A stretch of 64,000 bases of DNA from Setoptus koraiensis (Eukaryota > Arthropoda): contig CM106585.1 in assembly GCA_048013815.1 (NCBI GenBank), positions 3,844,001 to 3,908,000 of the forward strand, in the 5' to 3' direction. Below are positions 1 through 14,122 of the stretch, piece by piece. A program made the translations under genes and the position numbers. Each line of letters opens with the position of its first letter. Position 1 is the stretch's first letter. The notes beneath the pieces were generated by a model that saw only the letters and a program-made list of their open reading frames with translations, made no database searches and was not told where the DNA came from.

Positions 1-390
1 CGTCGCTAGCTGGCTGGCTGGCCAGCAAACAGCCAAATAAAGCGAAAGGAAAAAATGTTTGTCGTCCACAACAACTTGAGGCCACTAAATCAAGGACAAG
101 AGTGCTTGGCCCGCTTTTATATATTGCGCGCCAACAACTTTCGGATGCCGCCCGAAAGTTGTTGGCCCGTTTGCCGTCTGCCGTTTGCCGCTGGCAGGGG
201 CGCATTATCTCCGGCCGGGGCGCAATTGTTGTTTGCAAATTTATCACCAGTCGGTTGTGATTGTCCGGCGCAGCAACTTTAAACTTGTCCACTTTTAGGT
301 GTGCGTAATGGCCCCACATAAACTGCCGGCCTGCCCACATAGAGGCGCTCTCGCTGCCGGGCTCACACTTTGCCGAGCGGGCGAGCGAGA

Positions 391-453
391 GCGTTCGAAG
401 CGTTCGCAGCGTTCGCAGCGTTCGGGGCGCTCGGAGCGTTCGCAGCGTTCGAG
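391..453. repeat. 9-bp tandem array (gcgttcgna), copy 1
   Basis: Seven consecutive 9-mers of the form gcgttcgaa, gcgttcgca, gcgttcggg or gcgctcgga. A second array of the same 9-mer in the same orientation sits at 37653-37724. Confidence 0.85.
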
Positions 454-562
454 GGCATTACCGGACACATTATCGGGGGCGCCTGTGGGGCCTGCGCGAG
501 TGCTGGCAAGTGTTCCGGAGTGGCGAGCGGCCCGTTGTGCCAGTCGGGCCCGTTGTGCCGGG

Positions 563-627
563 CGACAGTTTGCGAAGTTGTGCCGAGCGACAGTTTGCGA
601 AGTTGTGCCGAGCGACAGTTTGCGAAC
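563..627. repeat. 25-bp minisatellite, about 2.6 units
   Basis: The unit begins cgacagtttgcgaagttg and recurs at 563, 588 and 613 with almost no divergence. This suggests recent slippage expansion. Confidence 0.85.
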
Positions 628-3600
628 GGCAGCCGGCCGGGCAAATGTGCCGCATTCCGACAAGTAGTGGCCAGTTGCCGCACTACTTGTCGGCAACCGA
701 AAATGGCGGCCCGCCAGAAGTCACATCACGAGTGGCGGACGGGGGCCCCCGCGAAACGCGCACACGCATACACAAATAGACACCAGAAACAAGTGGTAAC
801 AATAATGATTCTTCAATAATAATGACTGCTGTAATGGCACAGTAATTTCAAGATAATAACATGGTAGCGCGCGCCCATAACATAAAAACGCGCGACAGAA
901 ATCATATGTCTGAGGTGTTGTTTGTGTCGCCTAGCGGCGCACAATGAAAAAACAAATATAACAAGGCGCAACATGACAGGCCCAACAACAACTCTCAGCG
1001 GCTCTCTGTCTGGCCCCAGTTGGCCAGGCACAAGCTGCCATCTCGGGCCAGTCTGCCAAATGGCGCCCCCAAGTGACGACACTGCGACAAGTTAGCGAAA
1101 GTTGCCAAGCGGCCAACTCCGGCAGCCCGCGAAACGCGCCATCTCGCCGTGGCGCGCCCGACAATTGGGGCCGCACAACAACCAACTAACCAACGCAATC
1201 AGTTGTTGTTTTCGGTCAATTGGGGCACGACCGACCCACCGACCGACAACAGCAGCCTGTGTGTCGAGCGAGTGTGACGGCGACAGTGGCGCCATTAGGG
1301 CGCCGTTTCCGGGCCGATCGAAAGTGTTGAATTAACCCATTATTACGATTGTTTGGTTTGCTGTCGCTCGCTTGCTCGCTCGCTCGCCGGCTTGTCTATT
1401 ATCGAACAACGGGAGATAATGATAAGATGATTGCACGTTCAGATTTATTTCATTCTCTCGGCCGGCACCGTCGGCTACTTAACGTGAATTAATTCAACGA
1501 GCCCGGCGACACAAGCGGCGCCCGCGATGATACCGCGCCAGCTCCAAGTCCAACTGTCTAGACACGGTGTGCCAGACGTAAAGAGTTTCTCTGGTTTTGT
1601 CTATAAACAAAATTGATTGCCAAGCCAACTCTCTGTGCCGGCGTCTCTTGAATATTGAATGGGGCACGCTGCTTGTATATTTGCTCCCATACATGCCCTG
1701 TATATATATATATATATATGGGCCTGATCCAATAAGCGCAGCTCGTTGCTTTGATCGATGAGAATAGCTCGCCAGAAGAACGCTGTTTTGTGTCCAATCA
1801 CGCCGAGCTAATTCTGATTTTTTGTTTGGCTGTGCGTACTGGCACAATTGTCGCCAGTACGCTGTTGTTGGCCACTGACATGATGAGCAGCGCTGTCATG
1901 TTACATCACCAACAAACATTGTTGGGGCCGGTCAGTGGGCTAGCGGCAAACTGGCGCACACAATCACCGGAAACAGACTATATTTGGAGCGGTCAGTCCA
2001 TCTATTTTATCTGCTGCTGCCGCTGCTGCTGCTGCTCTATTGTGCGCTTGTGCAACTTGCGTAATAATAATGGCATAATAACAAAAACTTATACATTATT
2101 ACATTATCCTTCTCTCGCTGTATGACTGTCTGGACGCGCTCCATCGGGCCTCGCGCGCTTCAAGGGCTTTGTGGCGATGATCCCACTGTGCCGGGATTTT
2201 CTGGGCCGGCCAGCAGGGCGGCACTTGATTGGTATTGGCCCGACGAGGTACTGCCCCCATTACTATCGACCGCTATGTGAGCCTCGAGCACACACACACA
2301 GGCACAGGAGCACAGAAAAGTGGCGAAAATGCAGAGCCGGGCGAAAATGAGCGAGGGCAAAAACGAACCGGAAGTTATAAATCCAAATTTCAAGCGTGAA
2401 GAAACATGTTTCGCCCAAACAGAGGCGCCGAATAGCGTCGCAAGCAGAGGCGCCGCTGGCCGTTGCAAACGCGGCCGCACTTGCTGGCCACGGTGACCCA
2501 GTGACAATGAAACGCCGAGAAAGCTGCTTATTGGATAAATGTATCCATTGTTGGCCATGTTGTTGGCTTCTTTTTTGCCGCTCGCCACAACCGGTCGGTG
2601 AGCGCCGGACCCATTATCACTGGTGCGCGTTATGGCTGCATGCGCCGGCCGTGCACTGGACACATTAACAACATCTCTTTCAACGGCGACATGGGCTCTT
2701 TCTCGCTAATAGTTGCAATAAGTCTATTTGAATACTCTATCGGAACAGAGCAGCAACACACTGGCAGCAGTTGCATACAGTAAATAATTTCATTGTATTA
2801 CTCTTTCGCTATTAAGCAAGCCCAAAAAGAGGCCAGACAGCCGTTACATAGTCGGCTGGCCAGCGACAGACGTTCTGGTTTCAGACTGTCTGGGGCCGGG
2901 GCCCCAATGAGCTGGCCAAAGATCAAAAATTTGGATCACGTCGGCGTGTCGTGTGTCCATTGGCACATGCTGGCTGGCAGCTTTTATTTTACTTTACCGT
3001 CTCCACTCGCGCGCCTACAACAACTGCCAATGAAATGTTGCTTATTGTCGGTCATGACGCTGATAAATGCTGGCGCAATTTAGAGGGCGCTCGCAATGGC
3101 ATCGACGAGACACTTACAATGGTTCTCACACATGACACTTTTGGCTGGCTCGATTCTTTTTGATTTGATCGTTCTCTGTCTGGCGCTCGTTGTGTGTCAT
3201 TGCGTAATTGTTGCCGAGACAATGTATTTATTACACAATTGTATGTATTACACAATGAGCAGGCAGCAGACAGAAACAAGACAAGAATCAGTTTCATGGG
3301 CACACAATCGGACAATGCGATTCGAGTGCAGAGCTGCACAGCCAATCAATTAGAGCAATGTCTTTGTGTGGGTCCGTCTAATTCGAGTCTGTCTAGTTCG
3401 AGTCTGTCTAGTTAGCTCGAGACACTTGTTTGTGACACGATGCGCGATGCACCGGTTGTGGGGCCCACATTTCAAGATTGTCAAGATCAACTTTCGCATG
3501 CCGAACCGGCCAGTCAGCGGCGACCTTTCGAGAGAAACAATTTTCCAAACACAGGCCCTCTTGTGCTTGCGAAATTGGCCAGAAATTTCGCGAAATTTCG

Positions 3601-3653
3601 CCCGGCTCGCCGCTTGGCAACTGTGTCTGAGCGGCCTGTCGCCGCCGACTATA

Positions 3654-3704
3654 ATTTCAACAAATACAAATTTCAACAAATACAAATTTCAACAAATACA
3701 AATT
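3654..3704. repeat. 15-bp tandem repeat
   Basis: atttcaacaaataca is repeated three times in perfect register, followed by decayed partial copies. Confidence 0.8.
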
Positions 3705-5305
3705 TTGCCAAACACAAATTTGGCCCCAATCAGGCGTGTCGCGCGATCAACTACCAACCTAGCGACACCGACCGAAAACACCGGCCAGCCATGACAGATA
3801 TCTATATCTATTACAGGTCGACTTGCTGCAGCGCGTGCTGGCCAGTTGGCCGACGTTTGCTTGCACATTGTATTGCGAGCACGTAACGGAACACCGCCAT
3901 TACACTTGTTATAACATGTTATGTCACCATATGACACCGTTTGAACGGTGCCAACGGCGAGCTGGCGAGCATTACCAAGCGCGCCTATTATTGATATTAT
4001 TGACTTATAATATTATCAATTGGACACAAGCCATTTCCCGCACAATTTCCAGCAAAATTTCGGCGTGCACGGCAGTTGCCAGGCGGGCGCGGGCAGCGGG
4101 GGGCACCCATGCAAATGTCGCGCGCGGCGCACGGGCAAATAATTCCCGCGAATAAAGTCAAATTCATGATGACAACCAAATTGGCAATTGCAACTTTTCC
4201 AAGAATTGCTTATCCCCTTGCTTGCGGGCTGACGGGCTGGCGGGCCGACCGGCCCGTTTGTGCGCCGGCCCGCGCTTGTTACGGCTCTAATTTATGGTTA
4301 GCTGGCGGTGCCCGATCGTGACCAGTGTCCGCCAGTCCGTGCAGTTGCTTGTCGCGACAGGAAGCTGCCCGCTCGCCACTGGACGCCAATGGTCGCGTCG
4401 TCTTGCGTTGGCGCCGATGTGTCGCCGCCGGACCCCAGCGGCCCCGTTCGCGAACGGGGCTTGCGTGTCGCGGCCCGTGTATTGCATTAGCGTCTTCGGT
4501 CGCTCGAGTCGCAGCGTATGCAAAGTGTATTATTATTTTACAAAAGTTGTTGCTTTTCCCGGGCGGCACGAAACCATTGCGCCACCTTTATACAATACAA
4601 TTATCGTGCCGCATACAATATACAATATCCGACGAGCCGCACGCGCACACACACAATCTGCCCGAGCTCGACTTACATTGCGGGTAGCGCAATTGCCGGT
4701 AACCCGCAATGCAAGTCCGCTCATGGGAGCCAGGCAACGGGCCGCCCAATGATCAATCGGCGACAGTTGTAATGCCCAAATTTGTGTCTGTCTATTTGCA
4801 CTGGTTGGTTGTTTCTTGGTGGTTCTCGTGTTCGCTCGGGTTCGCTCACGAGCGGGCGCGACCGGGTTACGGTCAAATGGCGCACAAATTGGTGGTTTAG
4901 ATGTTTGTCACTAGAGGCAGCTCGGTATCACTGGCGACATGAAACCGAGTGAGTGAGCACGAGTCGAGACGGCACGTGGTACTTTTGCTGCGATCATTGC
5001 AGTCGGCGGCCATTGTCAACTTGTCGCGCGATATTGTTGTGTGCGGTGCGCGCATATCCGAAAATACCCGAGCGCATCCGAGCCAAGACATGTCATTGGC
5101 GTGGCGTCTATTATCGCACCGGCGGAAACGGAAAGCCCGCCAGAGATGTAACTGCGGCCCGCCAGAGATGTAACTGGCGCCAGCAGCGGCGCCAATTGTG
5201 TGGCAGCAGGTACCGGCGGTTGTTTACCGGCCCAAATATCCAGCCAGCAACGACAAACAAGCAATAACGGGACAATAACGGCCGCCAAGACTGTTGTTGC
5301 ATCAA

Positions 5306-5360
5306 CAATTTGAGCCATATTTATCGCGCTGCAGCAGCGAGATAAGTATGGCTCAAATTG
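5306..5360. repeat. Quasi-palindrome, 24-nt arms
   Basis: The left arm from 5306 and the right arm ending at 5360 pair over about 24 positions with two mismatches around a short loop. The arms start caatttgagccata. It would form a stable hairpin in DNA or RNA. Confidence 0.8.
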
Positions 5361-5831
5361 TAGTAGTATGGCGGCCCGAACGCAATTATTGCTGTGCATG
5401 CTGCCGCGCATACCCGTGAGGCCCGGCGGAGCCGGGCCGACAGGAAACAGCCCGACCAGTTATGCAGTGTTTGTTTCTAGATGGCGCTTGACCAAGACCC
5501 ACAACCAAAACACAATCTCTCATTTCTGCCGGCCGACAGACCGTTGTGATTACGCAATATCAGACACACACACAAAGTAGCGCATGAGTTTGTGTGTCGT
5601 TGTTGGCCACTTATTGCAGACGGCGAGGTCCAGTTGTGTCCGGCGAAAGTAATAAACGTAACACTTGCTTGCATTGCGCAATATATAGATATAAATATAT
5701 AACAATACAAAATAAGGCCTCGCGATGCCGGCCCGGCCCCCATTTATGACACCGTCCCCCTGGCAGCGCCGGCCGCCGCGCGGACAAAAAGTTCAACTTC
5801 AATCTGACCAACGGTCAAGCTTGCCATAAAT

Positions 5832-5854
5832 TGTGTGTGTGTGTGTGTGTGTGT
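5832..5854. repeat. GT microsatellite
   Basis: An uninterrupted GT run inside non-coding sequence. Confidence 0.9.
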
Positions 5855-6238
5855 TGTGTGCAAACTTTAGATTAGGATTAGACAGACGGGCACGCACACG
5901 GAAACCGTTATACGGTGGGCGCGGGGGGCCCGGTGGGGGCCCGGCTTTGCGGGCCGGCCTCAGTGTGTGTGCGAGTTCTTCTAGAAGTTGCCATACTACA
6001 TGCCCGAGCAGTTGTCATGCCGGGCCGGCAAATACAAGCGTTTGTGTGGGTGTTTGTATGTGTACGTTTGCACACTTTTGTCATGCTCTCTCGAGCGGGC
6101 TAAGCTCGCGGATTATCCCCGAGAACGAGCAGTGACACTGCGCTGGCGACAGCAGCGACAATGGCGACAAAGATAGATCGCCAAGTTAGCAATGGCGCCC
6201 GCGCCGCGCCTCGTCCAGCAGCGAGGCACGCTATTATA

Positions 6239-6239
<1 letters not shown>

Positions 6240-6269
<30 letters not shown>
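6240..6269. repeat. CGT trinucleotide microsatellite
   Basis: Ten consecutive cgt units. The ORFs across it are poly-Arg or poly-Ser artefacts. Confidence 0.9.
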
Positions 6270-8361
6270 GCCAATTCCAGCCAATCCGAGCCGAAACTAG
6301 CCAGCGCTAACATCATGTTAGTAACGCGGTCACGGGGTGGCCATATAAGGCAGTTGTAAACACAACCAAGGGGCCCAGATCAACATCATTTGCCTAAGCG
6401 GCTCGTTAGATATTTATCAGCTTGATACATTGTGCAGGTGAATTGGCCTAGACACACAATCTGTCAGATTGTTGCCGGCCCCACTGGCTGTGTGTTGACT
6501 TGGCGCTTCTGAGGGCGCCCTTGTAACTTACAACTCGTAAGCCGGCTCGGCTGGCACGCACTGTTCCCGTTGCGGGTCCCCCGCTAAATATCAACGCGCG
6601 AGACGCATTTTGCAATATTTGACGCTAACACGTTTCGGATTGTTGTCACTGCGGACAGCTCGGGCCCCAATCTGGTGGCCCGATTTCGGACGGAATTCGC
6701 CCCGGTTTCGGCCCAAATTCGACCCGATTTGGCCTGATTTCGGCCTGATTGGGCCCGCTGCTGCGCCCTGGCGCCGCTGCGGCCACTTTGCATACACTGA
6801 AGTGCCGGACACATTTCGATCGGCCACTGCGGGCGCCAATAACGGGCGCCTCAATGGCGCCGGCACAAGCGCTGTTTTGTGTAGCGAAACAACGGGTTCC
6901 TTTCCGTTTCGGAAGCCCAAACAACTGGACATGGTGGCCGGCGCTAAGAGACCAATTGACCAGTGCGCCAGCGTGACTGGCCGATAAGTGCGCCAAGGAG
7001 GCCCTTCATTGTTGGTTATTGTTGCGGCTCGCTAGGGGCGTGTGTGTGCTGGTGTTTTTTGCCTTGGCCAAACAATTTCTCACATAGCTCAATCGGCGCA
7101 CTTGAGAGAAATTTCAAGAGAGCCAGCCAGACTCTAGCTGCTATAGGGAGAGTGATAAAGAAAGAAGCAAATCAAACAAAGCGACCACCATTCTCGGCCG
7201 CTGCTGCTGCTGCCAAACAAATCCGCCAGGCGCTTACCCGGCCAACGAGCTGGCCAGCGAAAATGGGGGCTGGCGGCGCCAATTCATGGTGGTGCGCGTA
7301 CGTGTGTGCATTGTGTCGAGACAGCTGTTTGGGGCCGCGCATCATTAGCGCCCGCTGGAGCCCCTATGGCGCAACCGGGCCGCGGCGGCAAGCTGCTAAG
7401 CCCGATGCGAACGCGCACGTTATTATTGGGGCCACTAGAGGGCCAGTGGCACCAGATTGAAGATGGAATCTCGAGAAGTCATGAGACGGGCCCGGCAAGC
7501 CGATGCAAACAGATGCACAATAAATGCGGAATGGGTCGGCGGGCGAACAGTTTGTTGGCTTGTTTGCTTTATTATCTGGCCCGCATTCTTTATGCAGATG
7601 CTTGCCGGTGGCCCGAACGAGGCCCCCATTCCGACGAGTGGGGACGTGAATGTTAGGGCCACTGTCCCGCACCGCATTCGCTCAGTTATGTGACCTCCAT
7701 TATATTGAAATAACACTGAGGGCAATTGTCACTCGGCGGCCACCAGGTGAAATCGCGGTATCACCGTTGTGCGCGCTCTGTCATATTCTAGAATACTCTA
7801 GAATCTAGAGTGCGTTGTTGGCCCATTATCGCCGCTGCCAACGACAGTGGTTGGCCAGCGCATTGCGTCACCGCACCAATATCCAGCAACTAACGGTTAT
7901 GACCATGTAAACGAGCTGACTTTATGACAAATATTTGCACTCTGTTACACTGATACCAACCAACAGTCTCAACAGCAAAACTCACTGACTCATGATATAA
8001 CTCACTAGAGGCGCGCACCTCTTGTCACTGCTACTAATCAAAACAAATTACCAGACAAACGGGCAGATTGTCGCAAACCAGCGAACAAACACACACATCG
8101 ATGGGCCAAAACAAACACACCAAAGCAAATACACAAAATATCCTAATAGATGCTCCTATTACGCAACTGATCATATGAGGAGCGACAGTTTAAATTGTGC
8201 TGATGAGAAACAAAAAATTGTTGCTCGTCCACTGGCAACGATACTAACCAAGACTAACCAAACGGCAAGATCGTTCAGAACGATTTTTCTCGTGGCACCA
8301 ACACTCGACGGCCAAGTGTTTGGACATGATTAACTATGACGAACCATTGTGAATACGCTCG

Positions 8362-8808
8362 TTACTGGTTGTGTGCTGCGGCTTCCAATAGAAAAGGCAA
8401 AAAATCGGTTTTTCCGGCCATGGACAGGCACATTTTTGCCGGAAAAGTGATGAGAACGACCTCTAGATCTGCATCTGCAGGCCTACTGGTCCAAGAAAAA
8501 ATCGCAAAGTCCACCAGGGCTATCTGCTTGCCAGACTGCGCCTCATCCGGAAGCTCCTCTGGACGGACTGGGCGTTTTTTTTTTTTTGATTTCGGCTTGC
8601 AAATTGCAAGTTGCGATAGCGAAAAACACCAAAGAGGTATTGAGCGAGCGCCGAAGCGCTTTTCCTTTATGCTCTCTATCAAAATAATAGTATCCATCCG
8701 TTGCCCACTCGTGCCGTCCTCGTCAACTAAACCGAGATTAAATCGGCGATTATTTTGCAATGAACGTGTTTTGAAATCATCATCAGTTATATTTACAGTT
8801 GCTTTTTG
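8362..8808 (-). pseudogene. Possible isolated exon or decayed ORF, unknown family
   Basis: A minus-strand frame stays open for about 149 codons between an upstream TGA and a TAA at 8362, in AT-rich DNA where this is uncommon. The only Met near the start is internal, and the earliest listed start is a non-ATG codon. The translation has mixed, non-repetitive composition. A segment MDTIILIESIKEKRF faintly recalls the first helix of MADF/Myb-SANT-like DNA-binding domains, and a lysine run follows. The upstream end abuts a 20-bp-arm hairpin (8796-8844), so this could be a piece of a small DNA transposon. The family match is too weak to name a function. Chance ORF remains a real alternative. Confidence 0.25.
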
Positions 8809-8844
8809 TCAGTTGTTTTCAAAGACAACTGACAAAACAACTGT
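8796..8844. repeat. Hairpin, about 20-bp arms
   Basis: acagttgctttttgtcagtt on the left pairs with the sequence ending at 8844, with one extra base and a loop of about 8 nt. It lies at the 5' edge of the open frame 8362-8808. Confidence 0.8.
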
Positions 8845-11800
8845 GTGAGAGCATAATCAATTTTCCATGATGCAACCCAAATTTAATTCTGATCTTGTCT
8901 GTGGTTGGGCCCCTGAACGCAAAATTTTCGCTAATATGTCGTCAAGCGAGCATTGTGTAATGGATCACATGCACAAAAAAGTTCTGACCCCAACATCTGG
9001 ATACAGCTTGCAAGATCTACCATAATTTATCGCGCAAAAGATTGCACAATACAATTGTGGGGCCCCAAGTAAGCCAAGATTTTGTGCTTGTGTCGAGTGG
9101 CACACAGACCATTTAATGAAAAGATGATGATAATATAATTTGTTTGAGAAGCGGCTAGCTCAGCTTACATTGATAATCACAGTCAGTGTGATCAGAGTTG
9201 GTGAAATATGATTTAATGAATCAACTGTAGGGGTCGTGTCATGCTTCACTGAGATTAATGTAATGACAATACACCAACCTATGTTTATGTTTGTGTGGGT
9301 GGGCGCGTTCGTTCTACAGTACAGTGTATGACCAGATACAGATAATAACGATAAGTAATAGAGACGACCCGTTGGCTTGTAAGAAAAAACCAAAACAAAG
9401 TTACGTAACTAACTAAAAAGCGGGATTCGGGGCGCATCTGGGGTATTTGTTGTTGTTGCGCTCATGCAGTCGAGAGGCCACACTGCATGGCGGTACCCAA
9501 ACTGGTGCTGCTACCAGTTGGGCCAGCCAGCTAAAACTACGATTACGGCCATGATAATGATGATGAATGATGTACTAGCCAGACTCTCTCAAACGGCTCA
9601 ATGTATTTTTGCGCAGAGGCGTTCATTTTCACTAGGCTCACGATCGTCGTATATTATCTCGCTGGCAGTACCCTCATATGGATATTACAGCGGTTATAAT
9701 ACGTAAGTTGCAAATGTTTAGATGAGAGTATCGTATAGCGGCGCACACAAAAGGGCCGCTAGGCTAGCACAATTTCTATCTGAGCCGTGCGTTTGCAAAT
9801 ATCTTGTTTGTAAATGCAAATTATATCAGAGAAAATTCTTTAATCATGTGTTTCTTTTTTGAATTATCGTCTGCCTGGCCGGCGTGCAGTTTCTCGTCAG
9901 CGTTTATCTGTTAGTGCCTGGCGTTGAAACTGCTACTGTATCTGTGCGTCCGCGATCCGTGTATACAAGATTGCCACGAGACAGGTGTAGTTGAATTGAC
10001 GAGACCCAATTGCACTGAGTGTTTGCGTGTATAAACAGTTGCTGGTACCGACCGAGTCACACAAGATGAAAATTTTCCCTGCCTCAAAACACACAGCTGA
10101 AAGAAAGAGAGATAAAAATCCAAAAGTAATCTAGATTTCGGTGATTTCGTCGGAAAGAAGGCACCAAATTGATTCATGCATGTAACCAAAAACAATTCCA
10201 CTACCATACACAGTGTCACTGTTGTTGTGTTACCGGCAAAACTATTAATGATAGTTGATACAACTGGCCCAGTAAACACCTCGTTGGGCATCATCAGACA
10301 TCGTCTCGGATTTGGATTATTCACTGCTGCTAATGGCACGCTTGAGCTGGTTGCACTTATTTTTTTTTCTTTCGTCTTATTTCTCTTTTGCGTATGTGTG
10401 GGTATTCTTTCTCTCATTATTTAACGGTCTCAATCGTCATATGATGAAACACACACAACTGATGTTATTCCCGCATTAATTGTATTATAACTTATGTGTG
10501 TGCCTTCTTTTTTGTTGTTGGTGTATGTATTTTAATGGGGCCAAACCCGGCACCGACAACGCTAATTTTCTAATGTACATAATCTGTCTGACCATATTCA
10601 TTTACAGCATTCCATTATGATATCCTATCCATCTCTGAGCCATTAGTAACAATTTATCTACTAAGAGATCGAACTAGCGCCAGCATTTGTTTGCCTAGGC
10701 CACTGGTATGCAGTTGAATATCCATAATAGAATGGCAGAGAGTATATCCGCTGCACAAATACTGATCTAATCTGACTCATGTGGCCATGCTATGCGGTAA
10801 CTCAGAGCAATGAAGTCAGCGAAATAACTCATATCGCAGCAGTAAACATCCAATCTCGACGTTTCTATGTCTTCCTTAGGCAGAAACCACCGACTGGCAA
10901 TGCTAACTCTGTCTTCTCTACCGCAACCGAGGCCTCCATTGTCATCATCGAAATTGAACGAATTCTTCGAACCTCCGCGCGATGCAAACTAGATTGTGAT
11001 TTTCTTTTGAGAATATGAACATAAATATGAAATGGAAAATACTGAATCCTTATATCCCCAGCCTTCAAGTATTCTCGGTCAACGTTTTTCAAAACTTTCT
11101 AATCTGTCATTTTTCTCGCTGTGATAAGCTTATACTTTGAGGTGCGGAGCATATTATCAAGTTTATCAATTGTGCAGTGATATTTTCAATTGAAAACCGT
11201 TCAATTGAAAATGATTCCACAAAAAGTATCTTTTTTTCGTGAAAAATATGCATTGATGGACATTGTGATAAAAGTGACATCCAATGAGTAGGTAAACATA
11301 AATCAGCCCGCAAAACGCATAGAATTGATGAATGCATGATGATTAATCGTCCCACCATCTCATACATTGCGGGTCGGTCGGTTTAGATTTGTTCACCGGA
11401 AAAACACATTACATTGAATAAACCCGATATCGCATTTTTATGTCACATTTTTCAGTTTTCACAGTACGCGAATAACGGACCTGTCCGATCGAAACGAATG
11501 TAACGTGTATAAGAAGTATCTGCGTAGATGTGATTAAAAAACGAACCAGTAGAACCAGTTCGTGTTGAAAAACCCTGCTTCGGTGTGCATTTTCTATGTC
11601 GAGTAACGAGTTTTTAATTGAGAAATTCGTTTGCATTGACATACTGGAATATCAATGTGGGGCATCTCCCAGTAACTTAACCAATATGGACTGACTTTAA
11701 TGGTGGTTTTCGGGGGGTCTGGATCTATGAGCATTCATTTGCTGTTTTTTGAGGTGGAGAAAAATATTTTCGGTTGTAGTCAGTTCTTCTAGTGTTGTTT

Positions 11801-14080
11801 TCCGTCAAAAAGTGGGAGATTTTCTAATGCACGCAACTGTTTCTCGCTCAAAAGAGGAGACCTGTTGTGCAATAAAATAATGTTGTGAGGACTATTATCG
11901 CTTCCCTCGAGTACACAGTTATATCTGAGGCCCGTCGTTAGAGCGCAAACAACATCGCGAGGCGAACTGCGTCTATTCTGATTGCATTATTTTTTTCACA
12001 ATTTTTTTCCAAACGACACGCCGAACAGTTTGTCGTGTGGAGTTTTTCCACGCGCGCGAAAAAAATGAGCATCAGTGAGATATTTTTATTCTGGCAGGAT
12101 CTCGTGAGATCGCTTGAGTGTGGAGCGAGCGATCAATTGATTTCAATTGTAAAATCAGTCAGTTTACATGTTTGAGCCAGTTGAAAAGTCACGAGTCATT
12201 TTGACAATTCATTTTGACTGGCACATCGGCTGTTGGCCGGCCAAAAGACGGTGTTGGGGTCGGCGCTGGGCCCCGGGCGTCGCGCCACAAGCGCCTCGAG
12301 GCCTTATTGTCAGCTTGTGGGCCAGGCTAGAAATTGTGTGAGTGTGGTTAGTTTTGTTTGTTTGGTGTAGTTCACCGCATTAAACGACAAAGAGAGACTA
12401 GAAATGGGGTAGGCAGGTGCTTTTCTGGCAAATATTGATTGAGTTATAGTGGTTGTATTTCAGGTACATACGTATTGTCGTTATTACATTGCGTAACATG
12501 ACATGACATGACCATTTGCGGCGTTGTGTCATCATTTTTGTTGACGTGATCAAATGATCATATTAGTGACTAATGTTGCTATTTTTGCTTGACAATTGAC
12601 AATAGCTAGTAGCTGTGGTGCAATATTGCTCAAACGGCGGATATTGCAATTGCACAAATATGGCAAATAACACAAAAGATTGATCTAGTTTCTAGATTAC
12701 ATCATCGGCCCACCGTGAGCCGGTCAGGCTAGGCTACCTCGCAATTGTCCGGCGATTCAAATTTTTAAATGAATGATAAGTTTTCGTGTGAGCGGCCACT
12801 CGTGCCACGAACAAAATATTAATAAAGCAAGTATAGGATAAGTTGAGATAAGATCGGATTGTAAGATCGGATTGTCAGATTCTGTGCCCTGTGCAGCGCA
12901 GAATCTGACTTGACCATTCAAAATTAATGTAAGCGTCGTGCATAAATTGTAAAAGCGCACAGATACTTCATGCATTATTCAAGAAATATCCTTCAGCAGT
13001 GCTATTCATGAATTGAAACTAGTGCCGAGAATTCTGCCGGCGACAAAATTCCAAACTCCTTCACCCGATACAGCCCGAGTTGGTCAATGTCACACAGAAT
13101 TCGTGAGGCACGGATAATTAGATTAGTTTTTCAATTGTTGCTGAGAACCAAGATTTAGAAATTGTAGGGATTTGTCTCTCTGCGACCCTGTGACTTTGGC
13201 TGCTTGTTTCGATGCCTTGGCAATCAATTTCAGTCCTGGGTCGCTGACGCGCCGACCAACTGGTATCAGCAGCATGTAAATTTCAGCATGTCCGCGAATC
13301 GCATAATTGTGATCAATGATGATTACACTGATGAGGCCCGCTATGAGGCTGCATGTGCAGTCTTGTCGGGCGAAACGAGAATAAGATGTACTCTAAATGT
13401 AATTAGTGTATGTCGCGCAAAAACGGAAGAGGCCAACATGCCGGCAAACAATACATCGGATAATGGGATCGCTGAGCAATCGATCTCAATCAATCTTGTG
13501 CTCTCTCTCTCTGCCAACAATCAAATGGGGGGCCAGCCTTCACAGCAAGCAACTGGGTACCGTTGTCCGCCGAGCATCTCGTCAAGCAGTCTAAGGTCAG
13601 GGTCACTTTTGTTTGTGTCTTTGCTCGCTTCATTGTATCATTTTGCTGTTTGTGTGTGTGGCACAATCTCTGTTTACATGGGACACGAGTCGCTCTATAT
13701 TTAGATAGATGGCTGCTCCAATCATGCGAGTCCCGCGATGAGAGAACCCCGAAAAAGAATCGACTCTCAATGACATAAACATAGCGAGAGCCAAAGATTG
13801 GTCACACAAGTTACCGGCCTAATTAAGATTATGCATGTATTTACTGCAATCACTCTCACGTTGAGCCAAGATTCTGGCGAGATTGGGCAAGATTTCGGAC
13901 GGGCCTAGCGAGCCCCAAGCTGTTCCGTTACATGTTAGATGTTCATGTGTAACGTTAGCGTAACGGACAAGCTCGGATAAAAACAGACAGCGTTGTGGAT
14001 GTTGTGAGCACGGGTTTGTGGTTGGCCAGCGCATAAAAAAGGACGCCCCGCGCAGTGAATTTTCATTATATTGAGCCCCT

Positions 14081-14122
14081 ATTGACTTGATAGTATTGAC
14101 TCGATAGTATTGACTCGATAGT
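14081..14122. repeat. 14-bp tandem repeat, three units
   Basis: attgactcgatagt is repeated three times; the first unit has one change. Confidence 0.8.

Larger units (their letters stand above)
1..7750. other. GC-rich non-coding region, probable mGluR intron
   Basis: No recognisable exon was found. The mGluR exon at 16511-16700 ends in a splice donor on the minus strand, so the next exon must lie at lower coordinates or outside the window. This stretch is therefore probably intronic. It is GC-rich and full of simple repeats: a 9-bp array at 391-453, a 25-bp array at 563-627, a TA run at 1701-1719, a 15-bp array at 3654-3704, a GT run at 5832-5854 and a CGT run at 6240-6269. Open frames here are compositional by-products. 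Intergenic DNA is the alternative if the mGluR 3' exons are missed. Confidence 0.5.

Noticed and set aside
9911-10417. 168-codon minus-strand ORF in the mGluR intron
   Set aside because: No mGluR cysteine-rich or 7TM motif, no flanking splice sites that fit; the plus strand is also open here.
13204-13704. 166-codon plus-strand ORF
   Set aside because: Mixed composition but no recognisable domain, a weak start and no supporting signals.
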